64,000 nt of DNA, taken from positions 1,472,853-1,536,852 of the forward strand of contig JAVGVS010000095.1 of the NCBI GenBank assembly GCA_032718565.1, in the 5' to 3' direction. Under the pieces are notes generated by a model. That model was not told the DNA's origin and searched no databases. It saw nothing but the letters and a program-made list of their open reading frames with translations. Shown piece after piece: positions 1 through 10,275 of the stretch; position 1 is the first letter of the stretch; each line of letters begins with the position of its first letter. The translations under genes and the position numbers were made by a program. The stretch is from Distichodus sexfasciatus. Lineage: Eukaryota > Chordata > Actinopteri > Characiformes > Distichodontidae.

Positions 1-1114
1 CCTTACATTTTACATCACAAAGTTAGGAAAACAATGTTTGATAGAACAGCTTGATATAAAAGAGACAAAAGAATGATCCCAGTCTCTTCTCCACAGAGAG
101 ACATGCAACCTTTTGAAGAATCTCTTGCTGTGGGCTGATTTCGGATCTGTGCATCTCTACTTACACATCCTAAATTCAGTGAGGGCCGAGTTTGGCTTTT
201 TTAAGAAGTCATTGTCGTGTTCTTGAGGATGAAATGTTTTAAGGAGCTCTGCTCTTCTCTTCCTCATCATCTCCACTTCTTTAGCAGCACATTATGGTAA
301 TGTAATTAATGAAACTGAATTGCTATTCTCCATCAAGTGGTACCCAAAGCCCAGGGATCTGTATCAGGGACTGAAAAAGATGCCCTGCTATTAAATTCAT
401 CCTGAATAAAAGTGATAGCAACCCATAAACATTAAAAGCTGTGTTACTGTCTAGAAAACTGCTCTTGGGTGATCCTTGAGCTGCTACTAGTTCAGTGACT
501 GAGGTGTCACTGAACTGGCGACACTCGATTCTGAGTTGATGGTGTGTTAATGGTGTCTCTCCTGAGGCTCTAGTCCAGCCATGCAGCCACATTACACTGG
601 GTCTATATCTGTACTGCTTTTCCAGATATTAGCCTGACTGAATGAAAGGTATAAGCAGTTGTAAAAGCATTAAAAAGTCATTAGGAATGTAAAAAATAAC
701 ATTAACTGTAATTGTTGCTAGCGGCAAGCCACTAACCGCAAGTCACTAACCACAATTGATCATCGTGGTGCAGCTCTATTGGAATCCCTCCGAACACTGT
801 GAACCAAAGTAATGAAAGAGAGGAAAAGGGGGAGAGAGAGAGAGATTATTCAGGCAATCGACCGAATGGACTGAATGCAAGTGGGGGAAAGTGTCTGAAA
901 TTAACCAGATAAATTGGTTTTTAAAAAATGAAAAGAACTGAAAAGCCCTGAACAAATTTCAAACAAACCCACACTTCAGATCCATGTTCATGGGCAGCTA
1001 AATTCTGTAAACATATACTATTAAAGAATAACTGTTTTCTTAAGACAGATTCCCTGATTCATTTTAATATACTGGTTCATTTCATGTTTCCGGTCTCGGT
1101 TTATATGTGTAAAT
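1..1114. other. Non-coding, nothing recognised
   Basis: No exon with splice signals and no known repeat was recognised here. ORFs on either strand are short and lack family motifs. A short GA run lies near 830-845. The stretch near 290-320 is rich in ATTA/TAAT motifs, as many homeodomain-bound enhancers are, but this alone is weak evidence. Confidence 0.4.
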
Positions 1115-1572
1115 TAAGGGTCGACCGACTATCGGCCAAGCTGGTATTTTGCCGATTATCAGTATCTGTGTTTAATTTTGACCATCGCCGATATTAAGTA
1201 ATTACAGTTTCTGCGGCTCCTCTGCCGTCTCTTCTCTCTGTGCCGTTTGCTTGCGACTCGCTGCTTCATTTAATGTCCCGCCCACAACAGTCTCTGATTG
1301 GTTATATGTCACACAATTGGCAGCCAATCAATGCTGGAGCCTTGTTGCCCCTCACACCACACACACACACACACACACACGAGTGCAGGGTGCAGCACCG
1401 AGGAAGAGAAGGGGGGAGCGGAAAGTTTCAGCTGAGCTTGGTTTTCGTAAAATCCAAAATTTTGACAGAGATTTTTTTTCTTTTTTATATCGGTTCCAAA
1501 TATCGGTTCTCGGCCCCGTTAACTAGCAATAATCTGTATTGACCCTGAAAAACCAATATCGGTCAACCTCTA
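1115..1572. mobile_element. hAT-like MITE with imperfect 8-bp TSD
   Basis: The element begins TAAGGGTCGACCG and ends with the reverse complement of TAGAGGTTGACCG, so it has matching terminal inverted repeats. The flanks GTGTAAAT (1107-1114) and ACGTAAAT (1573-1580) match at 6 of 8 positions, as expected for an aged 8-bp hAT target-site duplication. The interior holds a (CA)n run at about 1362-1381 and no transposase, so the copy is non-autonomous. The hAT class is inferred from the 8-bp duplication and the style of the ends. Confidence 0.65.
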
Positions 1573-1653
1573 ACGTAAATTACCCTGACGTGTTGCGTGT
1601 ATTTAAGCCTGTTTCTATCCTGTGATCTCCTCTTGCGCCGGTTTGTCTGTCTT

Positions 1654-1749
1654 GGGGGAGGTTTGTAGTGTAACATCACAGGTTAGGGAGTTTGCACGTG
1701 ATCAGAAGGTTGCTGGTTTGAATCCTGGACTGGTAAAGGTACTCATGAA
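1654..1749 (+). repeat. tRNA-derived SINE type A, 5' half
   Basis: This is the head of the commonest SINE in the window (called type A here). It contains a tRNA-like A-box region (GGTTAGGGAGTTTGC) and a B-box-like motif (GGTTTGAATCC), which are RNA polymerase III promoter elements. The copy is cut at 1749 by a hAT-like element and resumes at 2658. Confidence 0.75.
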
Positions 1750-2657
1750 CAGGGGTGGAAATAACGAATTACAAATACTCACGTTACTGTAATTAAGTAG
1801 ATTTTTTGGGTACTTGTACTTTTATGAATAGTTTTTCAAGTGTGTAATTTTACTCGTACTTGAGTACAATTTACACCATGTAATCTACTTCGCTACTTAT
1901 AAAATCAAAAGTCGCTACTGAGTACGCCCACAATTTGAATTAATATTCAAACCTTTCATCTGCATCTTTGCAGCCAATAAGGCTGTGCAATCGCGACCGC
2001 GCCAATTAATCTATGACGTAAGCAAAGAATAAACTCCGCTGCAGCAGCAGGCACAGGTGTCTGGAGGTACTACACAGTGGAGTACAAACTCATTTATAGA
2101 CTGAAGATTTGGAGACAAAGAAGCCAAAATGGAGCCAAACGAAGCCGGATAGACTCTGTTCATTTAGAAAACCAGCTCTTGCTGAAACTGAACAAAATGT
2201 TCAGGAAGTGAAATGTGACAGAAATGCTATTATGTCTAAGAATTTAAGACACTTACCTGCCTGTTGTTCGCATTGTATTGGGAAAAGTTTAAACTGTTCT
2301 ATAAACTGTTCAAAAACATTTTTGTTATTGTTTTAACAAACAAAATCCCTGCTTTATATCTACATTTATTTACAAAACAAATTGCCTTTCTGTACCTTGT
2401 TCATCTGAGAAATGTGCTTTGAACGTAGATATTTTATACTGGTGAATCGAATCGAATGCCTGCTATTGACGACGCAATAAAACATCCATCGGTTAAAAAG
2501 TAATTAATACTCTGAGTAGTTTTTGAGAAGAGTACTTTGTACTTTTACTCAAGTATTTTTTTTAACACCAGTACTTTTACTTGTACTTGAGTACATTTTA
2601 ACCAATGTAACAGTACCTGTACTTGAGTACAAATTTCCAGTACTCTTTCCACCTCTG
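1750..2657. mobile_element. Non-autonomous hAT-like element inside a SINE
   Basis: The ends are CAGGGGTGG and CCACCTCTG. Both subterminal regions carry many copies of the GTACTTGAGTAC type motif, as in a common fish hAT family. The flanks CTCATGAA (1742-1749) and CTCATAAG (2658-2665) form an imperfect 8-bp target duplication. The interior has CCAAT-like motifs and a TGACGTAA CRE-like site near 1975-2025, followed by a short ORF with ATG at 2109, perhaps the remains of a promoter and first exon. No catalytic domain is visible. Confidence 0.7.
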
Positions 2658-2805
2658 CTCATAAGCAAAGCACCGTCACCAAGCACTGCTCTCCACTGCT
2701 CCTTCACGGATGGGTCAAATACAGAGGTCACATTTTCGTTGTGGTGCTCTGTGTGCTGTGCTGTGGTGTGTTCCCAATGACAAATAGTTACTCACTTTCA
2801 TCTTC
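2658..2805 (+). repeat. tRNA-derived SINE type A, 3' half
   Basis: The SINE interrupted at 1749 continues here with the type A body (CCAAGCACTGCTC, then TCACGGATGGGTCAAAT). It ends with the family tail resembling AATGACAAATAATCACTCAC. The insertion boundary is clear because the two halves rejoin to the structure seen in intact copies such as 5338-5575. Confidence 0.75.
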
Positions 2806-2872
2806 CTCTGTGAAATATATGACACCACAAAAAGTGTGTTTAGTTCAACAAAACACTTTCTTCTGCAGGTAG

Positions 2873-2995
2873 TAGGGCTGGACTACTGATCTAACATTAA
2901 TCAAAACCCACATTCAGAACCTTATATAGAACCCTATAGAAATAAAATGTTCAGTTAATCATGACGCTGATTTGAGGTCATACCGCGCAGCCCTA
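2873..2995. mobile_element. Short MITE remnant (about 123 bp)
   Basis: The ends TAGGGCTGG and the inverted GCGCAGCCCTA resemble the TAGGGCTGGGCGATAT termini common in fish hAT-like MITEs. The sequence between them is AT-rich and non-coding. I could not identify a clear target duplication, so the boundaries rest on the ends alone. Confidence 0.45.
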
Positions 2996-3401
2996 ACATG
3001 TGGCATCGAGTGTGTTTAAGACTAAGCTGACATTTCCAGCTGAGCCACTATATAATAGAAGGCCTGACAGAATGATGGTCCACAGTTTGGGTTCAGGCTC
3101 CATCTCTCTCTCTCTTTTTCTGTCTACACAGTGTCAGCCCTCACGAGACTTTGCTACGGCCTCCGGAAACAGAAGCAGACAATCAGACAAACTCCAGCGC
3201 TTTCTGAGGCCGAAGTCGGGAAGAAGGGAGGGTAGTGCAGGACAGAGTCAGGGGACTGATGAAAGACAAAAGAGAGTGAGGGAAGGATAGATCAGGGAGG
3301 CAAGGAAAGAGAAATAAGCAAGTAGAAAAAAAAGATGTGTGTTTAAAAGAGAGATGCAATGTCTTATTGTGTGTCTTTTACAATAAGACAGTTTGTGAAA
3401 C

Positions 3402-3902
3402 TTCATTCATTCATTAACCGAAGCGCAGAATCACTATCGGGGACCGGAGTCTATCCCGGGAAACTATGGGAGCAAGGTGGGATGGACCAACCCTGGACAG
3501 ACGCCAAAAGAGCGCAGGGCACGTACACACACACTCCCACCTTACGGGGCCAATTTAGAGTCAACAATAACACCATAGTGCAGCATTTCTCAATCCCAGT
3601 CCTCACGGACCACCGCTCTGCACAGATTCGACATTCCCAACCCACAGCACAGCTGATGCTACTGCTTAGCTAATTAGCAACGTAGGACCAGTGTGTGACA
3701 GTGCAGGAAATATTGAATATGTGCAGAGTGGTGGGCCGCGAGGACTGGGATTGAGAAAAGTTGCCATAAAGTGCATGCTTTTGGACTGTGGGAGGAATGC
3801 ACACACCACACAGAAAGGCCCTCTGACCGACCCGGGGTTCGAATCCAGGACCTTCTCGCTGTGAGGCGGCAGCACTAACCACTGCGCCACGGTGCCGCCC
3901 GG
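3402..3902 (-). repeat. tRNA-derived SINE type B with LINE-like tail
   Basis: On the minus strand the element starts GGCGGCACCGTGGCGCAGTG and runs through a tRNA-like head with the B-box-like GGTTCGAATCC type motif. A conserved body follows, then an (ATTC/GAAT)n tail at about 3402-3413. It is split by a 183-bp MITE at 3581-3763. Other type B copies lie at 44060-44345 and 58985-59225, with a 3' end at 28075-28140. Confidence 0.7.
3581..3763. mobile_element. 183-bp hAT-like MITE inside SINE type B
   Basis: The two ends form nearly perfect inverted repeats of about 37 bp (left arm from TTCTCAATCCCAGTCCTC, right arm its reverse complement). The flanks CCATAGTG (3573-3580) and CCATAAAG (3764-3771) match at 6 of 8 positions, consistent with an 8-bp target duplication. 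There is no coding capacity. The insertion interrupts the minus-strand SINE and so is younger than it. Confidence 0.75.
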
Positions 3903-4017
3903 AAACTTCATTCCTGCTGGATATTTCACTGTCCACTGTAAGTGGTATTATTGTCAAATTGAAATGTTTAGGGACACCAGCAACTCAGTCATGAAGGGGA
4001 AGACTGTGTAAAGTCTG

Positions 4018-4684
4018 ACTTGTGGTGGGATGCCCATGTTAAGTACATGATCTCAAAGGTGCGTCCCAAAATATACTATCTTTGTGTTGCAAAAAGAGCG
4101 GGTCTCCCTTGTGATGTTTTATTGCAAGTATACTTGACTTTCATACGGCCAATTCTTGAGTATGCCAGCCCAGTATGGGGTGGCCTATCTAAAGGTCTCT
4201 CTGAGGAGTTAGAGAGGATCCAAAAGCGATGCTGTCGGATAATAGGCCTCCCTACTTCAACTCTTCCAGCATTGAGTGAGAGGCGTGAGGAAGCCACCTT
4301 ACACACTTTTACTAAAATACTCAAGGACAGTTCATCACCATTGCACTGTTTCCTACCTATGGCTCCAACACATACTTATTTTCTCCGGCGGCACAAGACA
4401 TATGTTGTATCCAGGAGCAACGCCAAACGTCATGAACTATCCTTTATTCCCCGTGCTCTAAAATTAGTGTATAGACAACTTACAGGTTCTTGATTAGGCT
4501 ACTTTTTCTGTGATTCTGTGTTATTTATTTTGATGTACATGTTATTGTATTGTATGTATTTTGTTATTTTTTATCAAGTAATGACTGTTTTTGGAGAATG
4601 TGTATGTTTGACACATTTCAGGGTTTTGTGTTGCAATATCCTGTCATGTCAAATTTTAAATAAACCAAACCAAACCAAACCAAA
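4018..4684 (+). pseudogene. Non-LTR retrotransposon 3' end (ORF2 C-terminus)
   Basis: An open frame at 4020-4493 encodes about 157 residues typical of the region after the reverse-transcriptase core in fish LINE ORF2 proteins. Visible motifs are the FIRPILEYASPVW block, the ELERIQKRCCRIIG block and ALSERREEATL. These occur in Jockey/CR1/I-group LINEs; I cannot fix the clade. The frame is open to a natural-looking stop (after RQLTGS), followed by an AT-rich 3' UTR and a tail of AAACC repeats ending near 4684. The catalytic core, endonuclease and 5' part are missing, so this is a 5'-truncated, non-autonomous copy, the usual outcome of target-primed reverse transcription. Confidence 0.8.
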
Positions 4685-4935
4685 GTTGTGACAGGTGTGT
4701 TATAGTCACCAACGCTCTGCTGATTCCATAGCTGAAGACTTCCAAACTTCCACTGGCATTTATGTGAGCAAAGAGGCTGTGCAGGGAGTTTAATGGAATG
4801 GGTTTCCACGGCCAAGCAGCTGCATGTAAGCCTCACATTACCAAGTCCAAATCCAAGTGTCGGATGTAGTGCGTGTAAATAACACTGTCACAGGACTGTG
4901 GAGCGGTGTAAAGATTCTCTGCAGTGATGGATCAC
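4685..4935. other. Unassigned sequence
   Basis: Between the LINE tail and the Tc1-like debris I see no exon and no recognised repeat. Confidence 0.4.
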
Positions 4936-4939
4936 GCTT

Positions 4940-5250
4940 CTCTGTTTGGCAGTCAGTTTGGTGAGTTTGGTTTTGGCGGATGCTGGGTGAACGTTACCTG
5001 TGTGACTTCATTGTGCCAACTATAAGTTTGACAATCTTAATGCTTCACTATTCCAAGACATTTTGGACGATGCTGTGCTTCCAACTTTGTGGACACAGTT
5101 TGGAGAAGGCCCTCTTCTCTTCCTGCACGACTGTTCCCCAGTGCACGAAGCAAGGTCCAAAAAGACATGTGTTGGATGAGTTGTCCAACATCAGTGCCTG
5201 ACTTCATAAATGCTCTATAGCTCGGCCACCGCGCCGCGGACCCGTACTGG
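4940..5250 (+). pseudogene. Degenerate Tc1-like transposase fragment
   Basis: Read across frameshifts and stops, the + strand gives pieces matching the second half of a Tc1 transposase: a LPTLWTQFGEGPLLF-like block followed by a HDCSPVHEAR-like block. The latter holds the second catalytic aspartate of the DDE triad in intact relatives. The same family is better preserved at 17250-17648. The element is inactive and appears to continue at about 5690-5775 beyond an inserted SINE. Confidence 0.6.
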
Positions 5251-5329
5251 GCTGTGGATCATTTTGTGCCAAGACGCAAAGAATGAATAAATGCTTCTTT
5301 CAAAAAAATGCATCATTTTTTTTTATTGA

Positions 5330-5580
5330 TCACTGCAGTCCACAGGGTGTTGGGGCAGCTGGGAGTTGGCACAGTGATTGGAAGTTCGCCAGTTCGAATC
5401 TCAGACTGGGGTATTCATGAGCAGGGTACCGTCCCCAAGCACTGCTTCCCAGGCGGTGCCCATGTCAGCTGCCCACTGCTATTTCACGGACAGATCACAT
5501 GCAGGGGTCACATTTCAATATGGTGCTGTGCTGTGCTGTGTTCACAACGACAAATAATCACTCACTTTCACTATAATTGG
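5330..5580 (+). repeat. tRNA-derived SINE type A
   Basis: A nearly complete type A copy. It shows the tRNA-like head with B-box-like GTTCGAATC, the body with GTACCGTCCCCAAGCACTGC, and the tail ACAAATAATCACTCACTTTC. It lies between two parts of a degenerate Tc1-like element, which suggests it inserted into that element. Confidence 0.8.
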
Positions 5581-5689
5581 AAAGACCTTCTATCTGTGGC
5601 TCACAGGTGGAGGTAAGACAACTAACCTGATGAAAAGGTTAAATATTATGCATTTTATTGTGTTTTGTTACACATCTCAAACCCCCACC

Positions 5690-5800
5690 AGCCTTCCAAG
5701 AAGAGTGGACGCTGTTACAGCTGCAAAGGGAGGACCAACTCTATATTAAAGTCTATGCACTTGAACGCAATGACAATAAAGTTCCTGTTGTGTGTTCACG
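5690..5800 (+). mobile_element. Tc1-like 3' remnant and LINE-tail-like motif
   Basis: The sequence from CCTTCCAAGAAGAGTGG through GTTACAGCTGCAAAGGGAGG matches the 3' end of the Tc1 transposase ORF seen at 17250-17290 in reverse orientation. It then runs into GACAATAAAGTTCC, the style of a LINE 3' terminus, and a short type A SINE tail fragment near 5790-5820. All parts are fragments. Confidence 0.5.
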
Positions 5801-5820
5801 ATGACAAATAATCGCTCACA

Positions 5821-6955
5821 CGCAGTCACTCTACCTGTTGGTGAAGTGGTCCTAATACTTAAGCTAGCGCTTCAATCGTAAGCGTATAACACATTTCCTG
5901 AGCCTTCTCCTTGCTGAGCAGATTGTTTCTTTTAAGCCTGAGAGTTTTCACTTTCAGCAAATGAATAAAACTTGTCACACCTTCGTCATTTTTCAGGGTC
6001 GGTTGCGGATGAGTGGGAAGGAGGTCTGAGGTAGCAGCTGTCAATAAAGGAAACCAGTATAAATCACCACTGATTATGCTTCATTTTTTCTACTATAGGT
6101 CAGTGAACAGTTGTCAGTTCAAAGATTAATATGTGGTTTGATAATAAGATATTGATTCAACTTCTGACATTTGGCTGTCAGAGCAACAAACAAGCAAACA
6201 AACACACCCAGGGCTGGAGAAAATGCAGAATAATTACAGAGCAAATTAATCTAATGATGTTGACAACTGCTTCGGCAAAAATAGCATAGATATTTCTTCG
6301 CTTCTCGCAGAGTGAATGATTTTTTTTATACTCCAACACTTAACAATCCCAGTTCTTACAGGTTTCCTCGTCTTCTACTTTGTCATTTCTCTAAATAACT
6401 TTCTCCCTCTGATTAATGCCACTCTCCTCTCATAAGCCGCCAGAACCATTTCTATTCTGACGTGGTTTTTTCTCTACCTTTCCCTCGCTATTTTTTCCAC
6501 TCAGCTCCTGACAGTAATTTCCTCGCTCTCTCCTCTCCTCTCCTCCGCACCTTTCACACTCATTCTCAGTCTTGATAACTTTTTTCGCATCTCAGCTGAA
6601 CATTTTAAATTGGACCCGAGAGAGAGAGAGAGAGAGATCATGACGATCCGCACTACTGACCAACAGCATTCTGAAAAGAAAGTGGTCAGGAGGAAGTGGA
6701 GGTGACCAGACAGCTGTTCAGACAGACAGATGGACAGATAGAGACAGAGAGAGAGAAGAACGGCACCTAACAACAGATGGCAGCCCAGTAAGAGCAGCGA
6801 CATGTCATTAGCAGCCTATAGTTTGTAAGTGTGCTTCAACCCTATGTATCAATTTATATAATTATGACCACTTTCGGACAAAAATTCACACATGAAACTT
6901 CTGTGCTTGAATGAAAACAAAAAAAAAAATTCCAATATTTGTATGTTATATACAG
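5821..6955. other. Unassigned non-coding stretch
   Basis: No convincing exon or repeat family was recognised. There are short GA runs near 6618-6640 and 6740-6760. ORFs are short and low in complexity. Confidence 0.4.
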
Positions 6956-6959
6956 TACA

Positions 6960-7212
6960 TGTTATATACATTCCAGATGAATACCACAGTAATCTGCCCG
7001 AGAGAGTGCCGAGAGCGTGCAAAGCTGTCCTCAAAGCAAAACGGGCACTAAAATATAAAGCGTATTCTAGTTTGTTTAATATTGTTTACTGCATTGTTTT
7101 TATATAGTTCTGATGTCTTCAAGATTAATCGACAACAGAGAAAATAATAAATACAAAGAAAAACACTAAATGAGAAGGTACAGTAAGTCCAAAACTTTCA
7201 CTGGCGGTAATG
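6960..7212 (+). mobile_element. Degenerate Tc1-like 3' end
   Basis: The stretch CCGAGAGAGTGCCGAGAGCG and what follows resembles the transposase C-terminal region of the Tc1-like family seen intact-ended at 20355-20891. It ends in a decayed terminus (GTCCAAAACTTTCACTGGC against GTCCAAACTTTTGACTGGT). The 5' part is missing. Confidence 0.5.
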
Positions 7213-7261
7213 TTCTATAATACGTACATTTGATATTTTTAAGCAAATTTTATGATGGTCA

Positions 7262-7470
7262 TTATGAACACACCACAGCACAACAAAATGTGACCTCTGC
7301 ATTTAACTCATCCCTGAAGAAACAGTGGGCAGCTTTGGCAGCGTCCGGGGAGCAGTGAGTCCCCAAGCACTGCTCTCCTTTGCGCAAGAGTACTACCTCA
7401 GTGGTACCGGTAAGGCTCAGGACTTGAACCGGCAACCTTCTGATCATGGGGCCTAACTCCCTAACCGTTT
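7262..7470 (-). repeat. tRNA-derived SINE type A
   Basis: A minus-strand type A copy. The family tail lies at the low-coordinate end (GAACACACCACAGCACAAC), the body shows GGAGCAGTGAGTCCCCAAGC, and the tRNA-like head sits near 7425-7466 (reverse of GATCAGAAGGTTGC). Confidence 0.75.
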
Positions 7471-8295
7471 TCATTTTTGTTGTCTTATACGGATCTTGCG
7501 AGATTTATGAAAACCATATGGGAATGATGGTGAAGATGACGGTGAAGATTTCATCTAGAGCTGCTGTGGCAAAGTGGACATAGTCGAGGGCATTATGATT
7601 TCTAAAATGCCTCAACAAATAACCCTAACCCTTCAAGATAATTATGCAGCCGCGCTGGGAATGATGTTGCTCTGACTTCGTTGTTGGAGAGATTCAGTCT
7701 CAAGATTTGCAAAGCCCCAAGACCTCCAAAGAATGTTCAGAAAACAAAAAGGTGTTTTGTTCACTCTGTAAAGCTTCAATGGCCACAGCAGCAGCGCCAC
7801 ACACACACACCAGAAAAGACAAAATCACAGTGAAGTGTTTCTACTTATGCATGGTTATTAAATTCTCATTAACAGGAGTTCTTTTTCAAATCTTGTCACT
7901 GTAGTTGGTAAACACACGCATTTTTTAAAGCCGTGACTTGTTTATCTGCTACGTTAAATTTCCATTAAATCAGTGTTTGAAGAATATGTTTGGGCCGGAA
8001 TCTGAACATAATTAGACACTGATTGGTGGTTTCAGTGTTTGTCTTGTGCACATTGTAACGTCACTTAATATTGAACAGGTGGTTTATTTTTTAATAAAAG
8101 ATGAGATGCTAAGGAATGAAAATAGTCTATTGTTTTACTTTTTGTGATTTGATATGAATGGAAATGCTTGGAAGTTAAATCAGCATATGATACTGCCTCA
8201 TTTCGACTGCTGCCTCCTGAACTTAATGGAATCGTGACATTATCGTAGCAGACCTTGTGATATTGGCAGACAGTGAATCATTGTACTTTAATTTA
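7471..8295. other. Unassigned non-coding stretch
   Basis: No gene or repeat family was recognised. A short (CA)n run lies at about 7800-7810. The ORF at 7707-7904 has no recognisable domain. Confidence 0.35.
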
Positions 8296-9070
8296 GGGCT
8301 GGGCGATATGGCATAAAAATAATATCGCAATATCTTTAAGCTATATCACGATACACAATATATATCTCAATACCTTGAAATTTCCTCTAAATCACTGTAT
8401 AAATGATAAATACGGCCCTATGTTGCAAAAAATGACACCAATATAATGAATTCAGCCAAAGTTTAACATAGTAAATGCTTTTATTTTAAACCAAAGTATA
8501 ATATAGCAAACTTTATAATTTTTATATTGGGGACAGACAGGTGGGCAAGGGAAGCCATTGATTACGTGCTTATTAAACGTGTAAGACCTAACTATCAAAT
8601 TATAATTATAAGGTCGATAAACTATAACTTGCGTTTAACCTACCTGCCGCTGTTCCTCTTCCTCCGTCATCTTTGTTTTTTCTGTAAAAACTGTCTGTAG
8701 TGTGCAGTCAATCACAAAACCAGGAGCCATCGGCCAATAGGATTTGCAGGTAGAAACTGCCAAAACCCCGCCCCAAAACTGACAAAACCCGCCCCTTTCA
8801 AACCGCGCGCGTAGAAATCTCACTTGAGCAAAAAAGTCGCTCGTCGGTAATCTACTTTGCGTGCGAGGACGTTTAACACATCGAGAGGAAAAAAGACATT
8901 CGAGAGAGGAATATTATCACATATTATCGTAATATTATCACAACCGCGCACTCGATTCTTAATTTTGTGCTCTTGAGTTTCACATTTTGCGGCAAGCCAT
9001 TTTGCGCGCTCTAGTTTTGGCATTGGTGTGACGCCGTAGCTTTCTACTTCTTCCTCTTCTTCTGTCACTT
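8296..9070 (-). mobile_element. hAT-like non-autonomous element, core shared with 30.7 kb
   Basis: The left end is TAGGGCTGGGCGATATGG followed by ATATCGCAATAT-type subterminal repeats. From about 8565 to 9068 the sequence aligns by eye with 30714-31268, although the outer ends differ. Read on the minus strand, the core has GGGGCGGG GC-boxes and a CCTATTGGCC inverted CCAAT box. Next comes an ATG with a short acidic reading frame (MTEEEEQRQ, near 8673-8647) that runs straight into a possible splice donor (CAG|GTAGGT). This looks like a fossil promoter plus first exon. The right boundary is uncertain and no transposase domain is visible. Confidence 0.55.
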
Positions 9071-9359
9071 TACGGCGGAACGGACGCTTTTATAGTGTAC
9101 AATGCCACCTGTTGGAATCCTCAATGTTAACAAAAAGTATGCGCGCAAGTATAGTCAGTACAACGCTTGCGTAGCAGGATCTGCAAGCGTACGCATCATG
9201 TAGCGTTAAGCATATTTAGACTAAATTCTCTACCATATGAGTTCTCCAGCACGATCACATGATTCTACAGAGGCCTTGTCATCTGACCCTTGCAGTAACC
9301 TCCTGAACCTTAACTGATTATTTAAATACTAAAATATTGTGTTCTACACATTCACACAC
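9071..9359. other. Unassigned sequence
   Basis: Flanks the hAT-like element. It contains CpG-rich quasi-repeats of the GCAAGCGTACGC kind near 9165-9200 that may belong to an undetected element end. Confidence 0.3.
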
Positions 9360-9545
9360 ACTAATGAAAGTGAAAGATTATTTGACATTGCGAACACAAC
9401 ACACCACAGTGCAGCACACAGTGCAATACAACGAAATGTGACCTCTGCATTTGACCCATCTGTGAAGGAGCAGTGGGCATCAAACGGTACCTTGCTCATA
9501 AGTACCTTTGGGATTTGAACCGTCGACCTTCCGATCACAGCGTGA
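9360..9545 (-). repeat. tRNA-derived SINE type A, internally shortened
   Basis: A minus-strand type A copy with tail (GAAAGATTATTTGACATTG) and head (reverse of GATCGGAAGGTCGACGG). The middle segment between CAGTGGGCA and GGTACCTTGCTC is shorter than in full copies such as 48900-49150. Confidence 0.7.
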
Positions 9546-10275
9546 ACGTTTTTCCATTTTATTTTTTCCTGAATTCCGTTTTTTCCATTTTGATTCTTCT
9601 GAATTCCGTGTTTTACGTTATAATCATATTTATTCACCTAAAAACTGTCTAATTATGGAGTGGATGGGAAAAAAAGACCAGTGCAATAGAAAAGAATTCA
9701 CATTAAATGACTGTTATTCAACTTCAACAAAGTGCTGGAGTTCAGCAGAACATCTGCTTTGGTAAAACATTGACCTGTAAACAACAAAAAACACATCAGA
9801 AAAACATCAGAAAAACTCACATCAGAACTGATGTGAGTTTTTGACTGTAAGTGGTCGTCACGTGTTCTTGCGGGTGCAGTCCATCGTGTGCTGGCAAAAC
9901 GTACAAAAGAGTTGTTCTTCCGATTCATAAAAATCTTTTGGGTATTGTTCTGCTCTAAACTTAGCACTGACAGTCGAATTCCGTCATTTTTTTGAGGACA
10001 TTGGTGTTTCAGCCTCTTGGCCATAGCTGACCGTTGACGTTTCCCCCTCTGTGTCTGTGCGTTTGTGTGTGTGGAAAGCTGAGTCCCACCTCAACAGGTA
10101 ACACGTGCAGGGGCTGCAGCGGCCAAATTGAGTAGAAACCATTGCTTTGCTTTGCCCGCACACCGATATCAGCGAATTATACGACATTCCGCCTTTTACA
10201 ACGGATTTCATTTTATTTGTTGAATTCTGCGATTCCGTCCGCGTTTTCTGCATCGCGTAAATCATAGGGCCCTAT
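9546..10275 (-). mobile_element. DNA-transposon (MITE-type) remnant
   Basis: On the minus strand it begins AGGGCCCTATGATTTACGCG followed by a GCAGAAAACGCGGACGG block. It ends in repeats of GGAATTCAG type near 9548-9620. This terminus style is common in fish non-autonomous DNA transposons. The interior is non-coding. Target duplications were not resolved. Confidence 0.5.
9811..9842. other. Perfect 15-bp inverted repeat
   Basis: AAAAACTCACATCAG at 9811-9825 is followed by a 2-nt spacer and its exact reverse complement at 9828-9842. It would form a stable hairpin or cruciform. It lies inside the MITE remnant and need not be a terminator. Confidence 0.8.

Noticed and set aside
8635..9068. Acidic minus-strand frames as an expressed host gene
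   Set aside because: They lie within a hAT-like element; the longer frame is not kept in the related copy at 30.7-31.3 kb.
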